Assembly: GCF_007747655.1 (NCBI RefSeq)
Contig: NZ_CP036274.1
Coordinates: 5,518,001-5,582,000 of the forward strand
Length of the DNA: 64,000 nucleotides
DNA from: Anatilimnocola aggregata
Lineage (GTDB): Bacteria > Planctomycetota > Planctomycetia > Pirellulales > Pirellulaceae
Direction of reading: 5' to 3'
Under the pieces are notes generated by a model. The model made no database searches. It saw nothing but the letters and a program-made list of their open reading frames with translations, and was not told the origin of the DNA. The position numbers were made by a program, and so were the translations under genes. Below are positions 1-8,241 of the stretch, piece after piece. Numbering within the stretch: the first letter of the stretch is position 1; each line of letters begins with the position of its first letter.

Positions 1-1
1 G

Positions 2-121
2 CGCGGATACAAACTTTATCAATCGTACGACTGGACGAATTCGGTGTGGCCGTTGCTATGGCAATGGTGGTGGCCGCTCGTGATGCTGAACTATGTGATC
101 CACATTGCAATTTTTTTTTAA
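2..121 (+). CDS. C-terminal-looking fragment of a membrane protein, open at the left edge
   Basis: The second forward frame is open from the window edge to a TAA at 119-121. It encodes about 39 residues that are rich in Trp and hydrophobic residues (for example WPLLWQWWWPLVMLNY). This looks like real membrane-protein sequence. The frame stops directly after a run of nine T at 111-119, and the next frame (starting 105) carries on with more membrane-protein sequence. The simplest reading is that this is the N-terminal part of the same gene, separated by a one-base change in the T run. A separate upstream gene ending here is the alternative. Confidence 0.45.
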   Translation, partial: RGYKLYQSYDWTNSVWPLLWQWWWPLVMLNYVIHIAIFF

Positions 122-863
122 CTTGTCGCTCAATATCGACTTCGCGAACCACTTTGTGTCTGCGCAAATCGTGATTGCCAGTTTTGCGTTGGTGTTCAGC
201 GGCGAGCCGTTTGGCCGTAGGTTACTCGCTCACTGGAGCTTGTTGCTCCTGTGCGCTGCGGCCTCGCAGGCAGGCAGGTTTACATTTGAAGACGGTTCGT
301 ACTACGGTGGCAGTCACTTTTTGCTGTGGCTTCCGCTTTACTCGCTGGCCGCTCAATTGCCATTCTGGATCGCGCGAATGGGATTTGGCTGGCGCCTTGT
401 TCGACTACACGCCAAACCGCCGCTCGAAGCTAAATTGCGCATTGCCGATCTGATGTTGGGGACGGCAATCATCGCGCTGGTGCTGGTATTTGTGAAGCCG
501 TACTTGTCGAGGTTCGACATGATTCTTGGCTACAGCGCGATTTACGTATTCTGTTCTCTGGTAATCGCTTCTCCCCTGGCGCAGCTGTATCTCCGAGAAA
601 GTCGTCACCACCAATGGGCGTGGGCGGCCGTAATCGCCTATCCGGTGATCGGTATAACACTGGTATTGGTGATCTCTGTGATAAGTGCTGTTTCGAATGG
701 TATTGTGCAGCAGGTCTTGTCCTTTGTGGTGTTAGTGATTGTCATTCTCTGCCCGACAGTGGTGATGGCATTCACGTTTTCCCAGCTACGCACTGCAGGT
801 TGGAGATTGGAGCGTGTTGAACGTGGAGAGCGACTTAGTTACACCGGAGCCCACGAAGCCTGA
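105..863 (+). CDS. Hypothetical polytopic membrane protein (possibly the 3' part of a frameshifted gene)
   Basis: The frame encodes 252 residues if the TTG at 105 is the start. A stop lies just upstream at 96-98 and there is no ATG or ribosome site to support an independent start. About seven hydrophobic segments are visible, near residues 15-30, 40-55, 70-92, 115-135, 140-165, 172-198 and 203-225, and the C-terminus is short and charged (RLERVERGERLSY). I recognise no family. Sequence in the overlapping frame at 2-121 has the same membrane character, so the true protein may begin left of the window and cross the nine-T run at 111-119 by a frameshift, slippage or sequencing error. The function is unknown; the protein should sit in the cytoplasmic membrane. 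Confidence 0.6.
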   Translation: MQFFFNLSLNIDFANHFVSAQIVIASFALVFSGEPFGRRLLAHWSLLLLCAAASQAGRFTFEDGSYYGGSHFLLWLPLYSLAAQLPFWIARMGFGWRLVRLHAKPPLEAKLRIADLMLGTAIIALVLVFVKPYLSRFDMILGYSAIYVFCSLVIASPLAQLYLRESRHHQWAWAAVIAYPVIGITLVLVISVISAVSNGIVQQVLSFVVLVIVILCPTVVMAFTFSQLRTAGWRLERVERGERLSYTGAHEA

Positions 864-1006
864 GCAGGCGGGCTCTGCTCCAGCGATGAGCATCGTGTTG
901 TCGCGAATCGAGCGGTCTGGAGTTGCAGTTACTGAGCTTCCATGAACAGAACGCTGCGACCGCGTACTGAGCGCCCCGAACAAGCTCCGGTGGGCGCAAT
1001 CGCCCG

Positions 1007-2518
1007 CTAATACGACTTCGCAATGATCGCCCGCTTGCTGGTGGGCTGGCCGGTGAAGATGCACTTGCCGGGAACATCTTCGAGACCGAGAGGCATGTTG
1101 CGGATCGTCAGCTTGTGCTGCTTGAGGAGCGCGTCGACTTCTTTGTTCTCGGTGAAGTGGCAGAGGGCGTAGCCGCCGTGAATCTCGGGATCTTTTTCGT
1201 TCTTGGGTGTGAACCAGGCAAGTAGTTCGTCGAGATTATCGATGGTGCGCGTGTTTTCTTCGCGCATCTTCAAGGCCTTTTGAAACAGGTTGTCTTGAAT
1301 GGCTTGCAGGCGGGCGGCGATGGTGGCGACCAGTTCGCTCCGTTCGACGCCGGCCTTTTCGCCCGTATCGCGGCGGGCGAGAAAGACGCCGTTCTTGGCT
1401 ATGTCTTTGGGGCCGATCTCGGCTCGCAATGGCACACCGCGCTTGATGTGATACCAGACTTTATCGCCGCCGCGGATGTCGCGGTCGTCGATATGCACCC
1501 GAATCTTTGTCTCCGCGAACAGCTGCGCTTCGAGTTCTTTCTTCAAGCTTTGCACGTACGGCAGTACCGCAGCTTTTTCTTCGTCGTTGCGATAGATGGG
1601 GAGCAGCACGATGTGCTTGGGGGCGAGCTTCGGCGGCAGCACCAGGCCATCGTCGTCACTGTGAGTCATGATCAGCCCGCCGATGAGCCGGGTCGATACA
1701 CCCCACGAAGTGGTCCAGGCCAGTTGCTCGGTGCCGTTCTGATCCTGAAACTTGATCCCCTGAGCCTTCGAAAAGTTCTGACCCAGGAAGTGGCTGGTGC
1801 CGGCTTGCAGGGCTTTGCGATCCTGCATCATCGCTTCGATCGAATACGTCGCGACGGCACCGGGGAAGCGTTCGCCAGCAGTCTTCTCGCCTTTGATGAC
1901 GGGCATCGCCATGTAGTTCTCGGCGAAGTCGGCATAAACGTCGAGCATCTTCATCGTCTCTTCGCGCGCTTCGGCCTCAGTGGCGTGGGCGGTGTGACCT
2001 TCCTGCCAGAGGAACTCGGTGGTGCGCAGGAAGAGGCGAGTGCGCATTTCCCAGCGAACCACGTTGGCCCATTGATTAATCAGAATTGGCAAGTCGCGAT
2101 ACGACTGCACCCATTTGGCGTACATGGCACCGATGATCGTCTCGCTGGTGGGCCGAACGATGAGCGGTTCTTCGAGCGGGCTGGCCGGTTGCAACTTGCC
2201 GTTGGCGTCGGGCTGCAAGCGGTGGTGCGTGACGACTGCGCATTCCTTGGCAAAGCCTTCGACGTGGTCGGCCTCTTTTTGCAAGAAGCTGAGGGGAATG
2301 AACAGCGGGAAATAGGCGTTTTCGTGGCCGGTGTCTTTGAACATGCCGTCGAGGACGCGCTGGATGTTCTCCCAAATGCCCCAGCCCCAGGGCTTGATGA
2401 CCATGCAGCCGCGGACATCGCTGTTTTCGGCGAGGTCAGCCGCCTTGATGACCTGCTGATACCACTCGGGATAATCGTCGGCACGGGTCGGTGTAATCGC
2501 GGTCTTGGCCATGGCCAT
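1007..2518 (-). CDS. proS: Proline--tRNA ligase (archaeal/eukaryotic-type ProRS)
   Basis: This class II aminoacyl-tRNA synthetase charges tRNA-Pro with proline in the cytoplasm. The N-terminus (DDYPEWYQQVIKAADLAE) and the length of about 503 residues fit the short archaeal/eukaryotic-type ProRS, which lacks the editing insertion of the E. coli type. Motif 2 is visible in RWEMRTRLFLRTTEFLWQEG and motif 3 in GVSTRLIGGLIMTHSDD. The protein ends in Tyr, as is usual for this ProRS type. The frame is open further upstream to 2566. I chose the ATG at 2518 (MAMAKTAITP) because the family begins here and an AAGGA-like site lies just upstream; the ATG at 2512 is an equally good choice. The gene stands alone, with a long repeat-bearing intergenic region on its 5' side. 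Confidence 0.95.
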   Translation of the reverse strand: MAMAKTAITPTRADDYPEWYQQVIKAADLAENSDVRGCMVIKPWGWGIWENIQRVLDGMFKDTGHENAYFPLFIPLSFLQKEADHVEGFAKECAVVTHHRLQPDANGKLQPASPLEEPLIVRPTSETIIGAMYAKWVQSYRDLPILINQWANVVRWEMRTRLFLRTTEFLWQEGHTAHATEAEAREETMKMLDVYADFAENYMAMPVIKGEKTAGERFPGAVATYSIEAMMQDRKALQAGTSHFLGQNFSKAQGIKFQDQNGTEQLAWTTSWGVSTRLIGGLIMTHSDDDGLVLPPKLAPKHIVLLPIYRNDEEKAAVLPYVQSLKKELEAQLFAETKIRVHIDDRDIRGGDKVWYHIKRGVPLRAEIGPKDIAKNGVFLARRDTGEKAGVERSELVATIAARLQAIQDNLFQKALKMREENTRTIDNLDELLAWFTPKNEKDPEIHGGYALCHFTENKEVDALLKQHKLTIRNMPLGLEDVPGKCIFTGQPTSKRAIIAKSY

Positions 2519-2740
2519 CCTTGCTTTCGTAACGGGCAAAAGTGATTGGCCCGATTGTAGATGCAAGGGTGAAAACGAGGGAGAGGGGAAGGTGGCGGCG
2601 ATTGTCGGTTTCGTCCGTCTTCAAAGCCAGGCCCTGCGCCCAGTCGCTTGCTGCTGGTCATGTTTTTTTGCGAGGAGCGATTTGGTATGCGTTCATGCCA
2701 GTGTGACCGGGGTACTGACACGCAATTTTGCCCCCTTTCA

Positions 2741-2914
2741 GGAAACCCGAAGCGTGAGCGAGGCGCGTGCTGATCGCGGTTAAGAGCCGTCGCGGCCGCT
2801 AGACCATTCGCTCTTACCCGCGCTTTGGCACCGCCCGAGTCATCCCAACGCATTTCGCGAGTCTTGCACTTCCGTACCTCGCGCTCGCTTTCCTCGCTGA
2901 CGCTTCGGGTCTCC
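2741..2914. repeat. Inverted pair of a CCCGAAGCGTnAGCGAGG repeat in intergenic DNA
   Basis: A copy of ACCCGAAGCGTGAGCGAGG lies at about 2745-2763. A longer copy on the opposite strand lies at 2880-2914 and reads ACCCGAAGCGTCAGCGAGG on the minus strand, continuing into AAAGCGAGCGCG. The two face each other across about 115 bases of non-coding DNA. From memory, CCCGAAGCGT-type words are common intergenic repeats in planctomycetes; that part is recall, not a search. The pair could fold into a long stem or mark a small non-autonomous element. Nothing coding is seen between them. Confidence 0.6.
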
Positions 2915-3175
2915 TAAAGAGGTGCCAGCATGGATGGATACAGCGATTTGCGTGCCGTGACCGGACTAGTCAACGGTCTGGTGTCTAATGGTTGCGGGCT
3001 GCTCTTTGTAAGTTTGGTGGCAAGTGTGTTCGATAGGCGCAGACACTCGTGCGCATATCGCACGTATGTATTAATTTAAAACATATTATTAATGGCGTAG
3101 ATGTTCACCTAGCCAGCACGCTTGTTGGCGGGTAATCGATGGCTGCAGCGTGGCGAGGCTGGGCAAACGCGATTT

Positions 3176-3494
3176 GGAAATTATGGAAATTGAATTTTCA
3201 GGTTTCCGAGCCTTGGTAAGGACTTATGACGAGGCGCATTACGGCAAGTGGTTATGGGGCAGCAGGTTCGGCAACGTTCTGAAAGCGCGCAAGAAATGAA
3301 AATAACGGAAAGTTCCTGTTTCCGGCGGCTCGGTTTGAAGACAACTTCTGCTCTCTCAAACCGGAAATTGATTTTGGAAACTTTTCGGTCGTGGTAAAGA
3401 CTTACGACGAGCGATTGGGTGGCAAGTCGCTGCCAGATTGTGACTTGCGGGCGATGCGAGCTTTGCGCGCAAGTTGCGAATAACGGAAATTTCC
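3176..3494. repeat. Two diverged tandem copies of a ~135-140 bp intergenic repeat
   Basis: Copy A (about 3176-3316) and copy B (about 3361-3494) share their landmarks in the same order: GGAAATTnATTTT-like start, TGGTAAnGACTTAnGACGAG, GGCAAGTnG, GCGCGCAAG, and the closing AATAACGGAAAnTTCCT. The matches are spread over the whole unit with many substitutions, so these are old copies. No open frame of interest runs through both. The second copy ends directly downstream of the minus-strand permease gene (stop at 3505). Together with the inverted repeat at 2741-2914 this accounts for most of the 1 kb gap after proS. Confidence 0.6.
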
Positions 3495-3504
3495 TCGGCC
3501 GGCC

Positions 3505-5760
3505 TTAAGTCGGCACGGGCACCGATTGTCGCGCGAGGGCTTGCTGCAGGCGCTCTTCGGCACACGGGTGATAAGGGAGCCGTTTGATCCATAGCAGAAT
3601 CAGCACGCCAAGGAGGGCAGCGATGACGGTGGCGGTCCAGCGGTACTCGATGCCCCCTTCGTTGGAGATCGATACGACGGCGTCGAGGACGTACCAGCGG
3701 TCGAGCAGTTCCGGCGTGATGCGGCTGTGTAGGACGCCCAGTCCATTGTGGACAAAGTGATAGGCCATGGCAGGCAGCAAGCTATTGGTCTTCACCGCGA
3801 TGTAGCCAATCACCATGCCCACCACGGCTGCGGCGAGCGACTGTTGGAGCAAACCGTGGGCGACGCCGAACAGCACACTGCAGATGGCGATGGCCGTCCA
3901 CTTGTGACCGAGACGGCGAAGGCCAGACAGGATGAATCCGCGGAAAGCGAGTTCTTCGCAAATGGCCGGAACCACGGCGACAAGGAGCAGCAGTTCGGGA
4001 AGTGTAGCGTGGGAGAGTAACGATTCGAGCGGTGCCAAGGCACGGAGTGTTTCTTCGCTAAGTGGATAGACTTCGCGAATGCCCGCACCGAGCAACATGA
4101 GGGCGGGGTGCAGCAGCATTGCCAGGAGCATCGCGGCGGGCACGGTGGACCAGAACGAAGGAGCTTGGAGCAGCAGCGTTTGCCGCGGCTTGCGCGTGAG
4201 CATGATGGCCATTAAGCAGGCGGGAGTCGCAATGAGAGCGACCTGCACGACGAGCGTCGTCACGGCGAACTGCGTCCAGTCGCTGGGCATGGGAATCGTA
4301 AAGCTGGCAATAAAGCGAATGAAGAGCAAGAGAATGCCGCAGGCAATGGCTTCGGCCGGCGACGGAGTATCTTGCCGGTCGCGGACCAAGTGTCGCAGCC
4401 AAAGACCGAGTCCAAAGCGTTCGCTTTCGCGGAACAAGACGGCTTCGCTATTGAATTGTCGAATGGCCCAGCGGATCGACAGCCAGCAACAGAGCGCGGT
4501 GATGCCGATGACGAACGGGCTATAACGGAGCGCTTCGAGGTATTGCCCTTCCATGAGGGCCCGCAGGAGCAACATCACACCGGTGACGGGAATCAAGCTG
4601 AAGCCAAGATCGAGGCGAACTTGCGGTAGCAGTGGCAGGACCATCAGTGGCAAACTGACTAGCAGCAGCGGCATCAAATAGTACTGGCCTTCTTTCGTGC
4701 TACGAGCGAAGGCGGCAATCGCCAAGGCGAGAGCGCTGAACAAGGCGGAGATGGGGGCAAGTGCCAGCGCGAGCCAGCAGAGCGATGACAAAGGGGGCGG
4801 GCCCAAGTCCATCATCATGGGCGATGCCATGTTAGAGGCCATCTGCATGAAGAACAACGAACCGGTCAGTCCCATGCAAACCAGATTGAGCAACGACGTC
4901 GCCATGCTGAAGGTGGTAACGCAGAGGAGTTTGCCCCACACGATCTCATCGCGCTGAGCGGGACTCACAAGGAGCGTTTCCAACGTGCCGCGTTCTTTCT
5001 CGCCCGCGCACAAATCGACGGCGGGATAGAACGCGCCGGTTAACGCCCAGATCAACAAGACAAACGGCAACACCTTCGACCAGATCGCAGCGCGACGACG
5101 AAACGTTTCGGCAACATCGGTGTTAACTAGTTCGAACGGCCGAGCCGCTCCCAGAGGAACATCGCTTTGAATCAAATTGTCGTGCACCATCACTTCGCGC
5201 CAGCGGCGCAGCACAAGGTCTACTCGATTGAGTGCGACGCGCGAGGCATCACTGGCAGAGTCGGCAAAGATCTCGGGCTGAGGAATGGCATCCAGATCGG
5301 TGACTTGCAATTGATCGGCAGCTGTTTCTTCTTTGCCGCGGCGCAAGCGGTCGATATTCTTGCCGAACTCGGGCGGGAAGTAAACGACGGCATCGTAGAG
5401 CCCCGACTTGATGTCGCGCTCGGCCGCTTCACGCAGGTCGTCGATGGTGAGTGGTTCGCTTGGGACGGCGGCATTGTCATCAATTTGCAAGGTGAGCAGT
5501 CGCCGCTCGTTGTCGCTGCAGAGAGCAAGTGGGAACTCGCCGTTTTCCAGCAGAGTTGGCTGTTGCGGCAAATTGACGACACCGACGATGCGGACCTTCG
5601 AAGGTTGTTCCTTCAAGAACTGTTGCATCTGGCACCAGACCATCGCCAGCAGCGGATACATCAGCAGCGGCAAGATGACGATGGTGAACAACGTGCGGCG
5701 ATCGCGCAGCTGGTCGCGCAGTTCGCGCAGATAGATCAGCCTGATGTTGGTCCAGCTCAT
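3505..5760 (-). CDS. NatB-type ABC-2 permease fused to a CPBP intramembrane protease domain
   Basis: The protein has 751 residues. The N-terminal ~450 form an ABC-2/NatB-type permease: an N-terminal membrane anchor ([19 protein letters not shown]), a large extracytoplasmic segment, then a cluster of membrane spans with the family-typical [23 protein letters not shown]. The C-terminal ~270 residues are a CPBP (Abi/CAAX-protease-like) domain with the motif [17 protein letters not shown] followed by GVAHGLLQ and HFVHNGLG, so the Glu-Glu and His residues expected for catalysis are present. The start codon overlaps the stop of the ATPase gene by four bases, so translation is probably coupled. The pair resembles Na+ or drug exporters of the NatAB type, but the substrate is not known. 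Permease-CPBP fusions are known in planctomycetes; the role of the protease half is unclear. Confidence 0.85.
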   Translation of the reverse strand: MSWTNIRLIYLRELRDQLRDRRTLFTIVILPLLMYPLLAMVWCQMQQFLKEQPSKVRIVGVVNLPQQPTLLENGEFPLALCSDNERRLLTLQIDDNAAVPSEPLTIDDLREAAERDIKSGLYDAVVYFPPEFGKNIDRLRRGKEETAADQLQVTDLDAIPQPEIFADSASDASRVALNRVDLVLRRWREVMVHDNLIQSDVPLGAARPFELVNTDVAETFRRRAAIWSKVLPFVLLIWALTGAFYPAVDLCAGEKERGTLETLLVSPAQRDEIVWGKLLCVTTFSMATSLLNLVCMGLTGSLFFMQMASNMASPMMMDLGPPPLSSLCWLALALAPISALFSALALAIAAFARSTKEGQYYLMPLLLVSLPLMVLPLLPQVRLDLGFSLIPVTGVMLLLRALMEGQYLEALRYSPFVIGITALCCWLSIRWAIRQFNSEAVLFRESERFGLGLWLRHLVRDRQDTPSPAEAIACGILLLFIRFIASFTIPMPSDWTQFAVTTLVVQVALIATPACLMAIMLTRKPRQTLLLQAPSFWSTVPAAMLLAMLLHPALMLLGAGIREVYPLSEETLRALAPLESLLSHATLPELLLLVAVVPAICEELAFRGFILSGLRRLGHKWTAIAICSVLFGVAHGLLQQSLAAAVVGMVIGYIAVKTNSLLPAMAYHFVHNGLGVLHSRITPELLDRWYVLDAVVSISNEGGIEYRWTATVIAALLGVLILLWIKRLPYHPCAEERLQQALARQSVPVPT

Positions 5761-6572
5761 ACGGGACTCGATGGTGACGTGGTGAGGGGGGCAGTAGCAA
5801 CAGGGCTGCTGAGAAGGCTGGTCGTCAGTGGCACGTCACTCTGAGATTGAATCAGGCGGAAGAAGAGCTCTTCGAGATCGCGCTCGCCATGGATTGCAGC
5901 GAGTTCTTTGAGAGTCCCTTCGGCGAGAAACCGACCGCGGTGCATGATGGCAATGCGATCGCACAGTCGCTCGACTTCACGCATGATGTGCGTCGAGAAA
6001 ATGATGCACTTGCCCATGTCGCGCAGGTGAGCCACCGTCTTGAGGAGCGCGCGAGCCACGAGCACATCGAGGCCAGCCGTTGCTTCATCGAAAATGAGAA
6101 CCGGCGGATCGTGCACCAGAGCGCGGGCAATGGAGACCTTCTGCTTCATGCCGGTCGACATCTTCGCGCCGAGCACATCGCGAATCTCTTTCATCTGCAA
6201 TCGCTCGAACAGTTGATTCATCCGCTCGCGCAGTTCGTCGGCTGGCAGGCCATACAGGCGGCCGAAGTACTCGACCATTTCCCAGGCTGTCATGCGGTCA
6301 TAAACGGCCGTGTTGCAGGAGACGATGCCGATCTGCCGGCGCACGAGAGACGGCTGCGTGAGGACGTCGTTGCCATTCACGGTGGCCGAACCACCCGTGG
6401 GACGCAGCACCGTACTAAGGATGCGGAGCGCCGTTGTTTTGCCGGCGCCGTTGGGGCCAAGCAGGCCGTAGATCTCTCCGGCGCGCGCCTGAAAAGAAAT
6501 GCCGGCCAAGGCCACGCGCGGGCCTTGATGCAAATCGGCATACGACTTTTCGAGTCGGCTAACGTGAATCAT
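5757..6572 (-). CDS. ABC transporter ATP-binding protein, NatA type
   Basis: This is the cytoplasmic ATPase subunit that powers the permease encoded directly downstream. The 271 residues carry Walker A ([14 protein letters not shown], about 40-53), a Q-loop region ([18 protein letters not shown]), the ABC signature in the form [14 protein letters not shown], Walker B with the catalytic Glu ([12 protein letters not shown]), and the switch His in [12 protein letters not shown]. Its stop overlaps the permease start (5757-5760). The last ~25 residues are a Ser/Thr/Pro-rich tail outside the ABC fold. The gene is divergent from the AAA ATPase gene at 6853, with 280 bases between them that must hold both promoters. 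I could not assign promoter boxes. Confidence 0.92.
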   Translation of the reverse strand: MIHVSRLEKSYADLHQGPRVALAGISFQARAGEIYGLLGPNGAGKTTALRILSTVLRPTGGSATVNGNDVLTQPSLVRRQIGIVSCNTAVYDRMTAWEMVEYFGRLYGLPADELRERMNQLFERLQMKEIRDVLGAKMSTGMKQKVSIARALVHDPPVLIFDEATAGLDVLVARALLKTVAHLRDMGKCIIFSTHIMREVERLCDRIAIMHRGRFLAEGTLKELAAIHGERDLEELFFRLIQSQSDVPLTTSLLSSPVATAPLTTSPSSPV

Positions 6573-6852
6573 GCGCCGCTGTTTTCAAAGGTGAGAGGAG
6601 ATGAGTCGCTGTGGGGGCATCCTTATTCAACATACGTCACGCGACTGCTCACGCAGGCCGAAGATGCGGGACGAATTGTCTTTCGAGTGAAATGTCGATT
6701 GATAGGGACGTAGCGATTGCAACGGAGCAACGTATGTTACGGTTGCGAATGATTGGGTCTGTCACTCGTGATGTCAGTCCGAATTGCCGCGCATGAGCTA
6801 CGTTCCAATAGCGATCTCTGCGCCTCTCCATCCTTTGTAGCCGGAACCAATC

Positions 6853-8241
6853 ATGTCGATTTCTGCCGAGAATTCGCCGGGCGTCAGCGAAATGCCAGCG
6901 TCTGCAGCGACCCTGCCGGTTCCGGGCAAGTCCACGTTTCCGGCCGATCGTTTCTTGCCTGCCGAGCCAACCACGCTCGAAGAAACAGGCCTCACCCTGC
7001 CCGAGATTGAGTCGCTCATTCTCAAGCAACTGCTCACGACAGGCTCGTGCGTAGGTCGCCGGATTGCAGATCAAATCAAGCTGCCGTTCGGCATCTTGCA
7101 AGAGGCGCTTCGCAGCTTGAAGAGCCAGATGTTGCTGAATTACAAAGGGCAAGCAACCGTTGGTGACTTTGAATACGACCTGACCGACGAAGGCGAGAAG
7201 CGAGCCCGCTTCTACTTGGAACGCTGCACTTACTGCGGTGCTGCGCCGGTTCCGCTGAAGGACTACGTCAACAGTATCGAACAGCAGTCGGTCCGCAAGT
7301 CGAAGCCGAAACTTCCCGACTTGTGCGCGGCCTTCAGCGACCTGTTGCTACCGCCGGCAATGATCAGTCAGATTGGCCAGGCCATTCACGCCAGTAAGGC
7401 GATGTTCCTGTTCGGCAAGCCCGGCAACGGAAAAACCAGCATCGCCGAACGCGTCATTCGTTCGGTCGGTCAGTATGTGTGGATCCCACGCACGGTAACT
7501 ATCACTGGCGAGATCATTCGCCTGTTCGATCCAGCCAATCACGAAGAGGCTCCTCCAGTCGTGAATGGCGCATTGCTCGACTTGATGCACTACGACCGTC
7601 GGTGGGTGCGGATTAAGCGGCCGTCGATCATCGTTGGTGGTGAACTCCGCATGGAGCAGCTGGAAGTCGTCTTTAATCCAGCAACCGGAATTCTCGAATC
7701 CCCCGTGCAATTGAAGGCCAATTGCGGCGCGCTGGTGGTGGACGACTTCGGCCGCCAACGGATGAGCACGGCGGACCTGCTGAATCGCTGGATTGTCCCG
7801 CTCGAAAAGGGTTATGACTATCTGTCGCTCCCTTCTGGCCGGCAGGTGCAAGTCCCGTTTGACCAACTGTTGGTATTCTCCACCAATTTGCCACCGGGAA
7901 AACTCGTCGACGAAGCGTTTCTGCGGCGGATTCCCTACAAGATTGAAGTCAGCGATCCGCAGCCGCGCGACTTTCGCGATCTGATGAAAAGCTGCTGCCA
8001 GAAAGCAGGGATTGAATTTCGAGACGATGCGTTCGAAGCATTGCTCGCGAAGCACTACATCGAAGTGGGTAGGCCGCTGCGGTTCTGCCATCCGCGCGAT
8101 CTGGTGCAACAAGTGCGCACGTTCTGCGAGTTTCACGACTTGCCACTCGTGCTCAGCACGAAGGCCTTGGATGTGGCCGTGAAGAACTACTTTGCTGGAC
8201 TAAGCGAGCTAAATCCTGCCGCGAAGCAGTCGGCTAGTTAG
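6853..8241 (+). CDS. AAA-family ATPase with N-terminal winged-helix-like and Cys-pair region
   Basis: The protein has 462 residues. After a Pro/Ala-rich leader it has a winged-helix-like segment (ESLILKQLLTTGSCVGRRIA, IKLPFGILQEALRSL) around residues 50-100. A short CTYCGA motif follows at about 126. The AAA core has the P-loop GKPGNGKTS at 188-196, a Walker B-like ALVVDDFGRQRM at about 295, and an Arg-rich sensor segment (DEAFLRRIPYKIEV). Similar planctomycete ATPases are often found near pilus or secretion genes, but no such genes are close here. The start ATG has only a weak GGAA site. The gene converges on glnD and the two stop codons overlap (TAA/TAG at 8238-8241). It is soluble and probably cytoplasmic; the substrate is unknown. 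Confidence 0.75.
   Translation: MSISAENSPGVSEMPASAATLPVPGKSTFPADRFLPAEPTTLEETGLTLPEIESLILKQLLTTGSCVGRRIADQIKLPFGILQEALRSLKSQMLLNYKGQATVGDFEYDLTDEGEKRARFYLERCTYCGAAPVPLKDYVNSIEQQSVRKSKPKLPDLCAAFSDLLLPPAMISQIGQAIHASKAMFLFGKPGNGKTSIAERVIRSVGQYVWIPRTVTITGEIIRLFDPANHEEAPPVVNGALLDLMHYDRRWVRIKRPSIIVGGELRMEQLEVVFNPATGILESPVQLKANCGALVVDDFGRQRMSTADLLNRWIVPLEKGYDYLSLPSGRQVQVPFDQLLVFSTNLPPGKLVDEAFLRRIPYKIEVSDPQPRDFRDLMKSCCQKAGIEFRDDAFEALLAKHYIEVGRPLRFCHPRDLVQQVRTFCEFHDLPLVLSTKALDVAVKNYFAGLSELNPAAKQSAS

Noticed and set aside
1280-2545. Long plus-strand frame (421 codons) opposite proS
   Set aside because: It mirrors proS and has no family motif or ribosome site. It follows from the codon bias of a GC-rich gene.
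3356-3592. Minus-strand frame of 78 codons across repeat copy B
   Set aside because: It overlaps the permease 3' end and lies in repeat DNA; the composition is Arg/Pro/Ala-rich without motif.
7348-8136. 262-codon minus-strand frame opposite the AAA ATPase
   Set aside because: The plus-strand frame carries the P-loop and other AAA motifs. The minus frame is His/Arg-rich shadow sequence.
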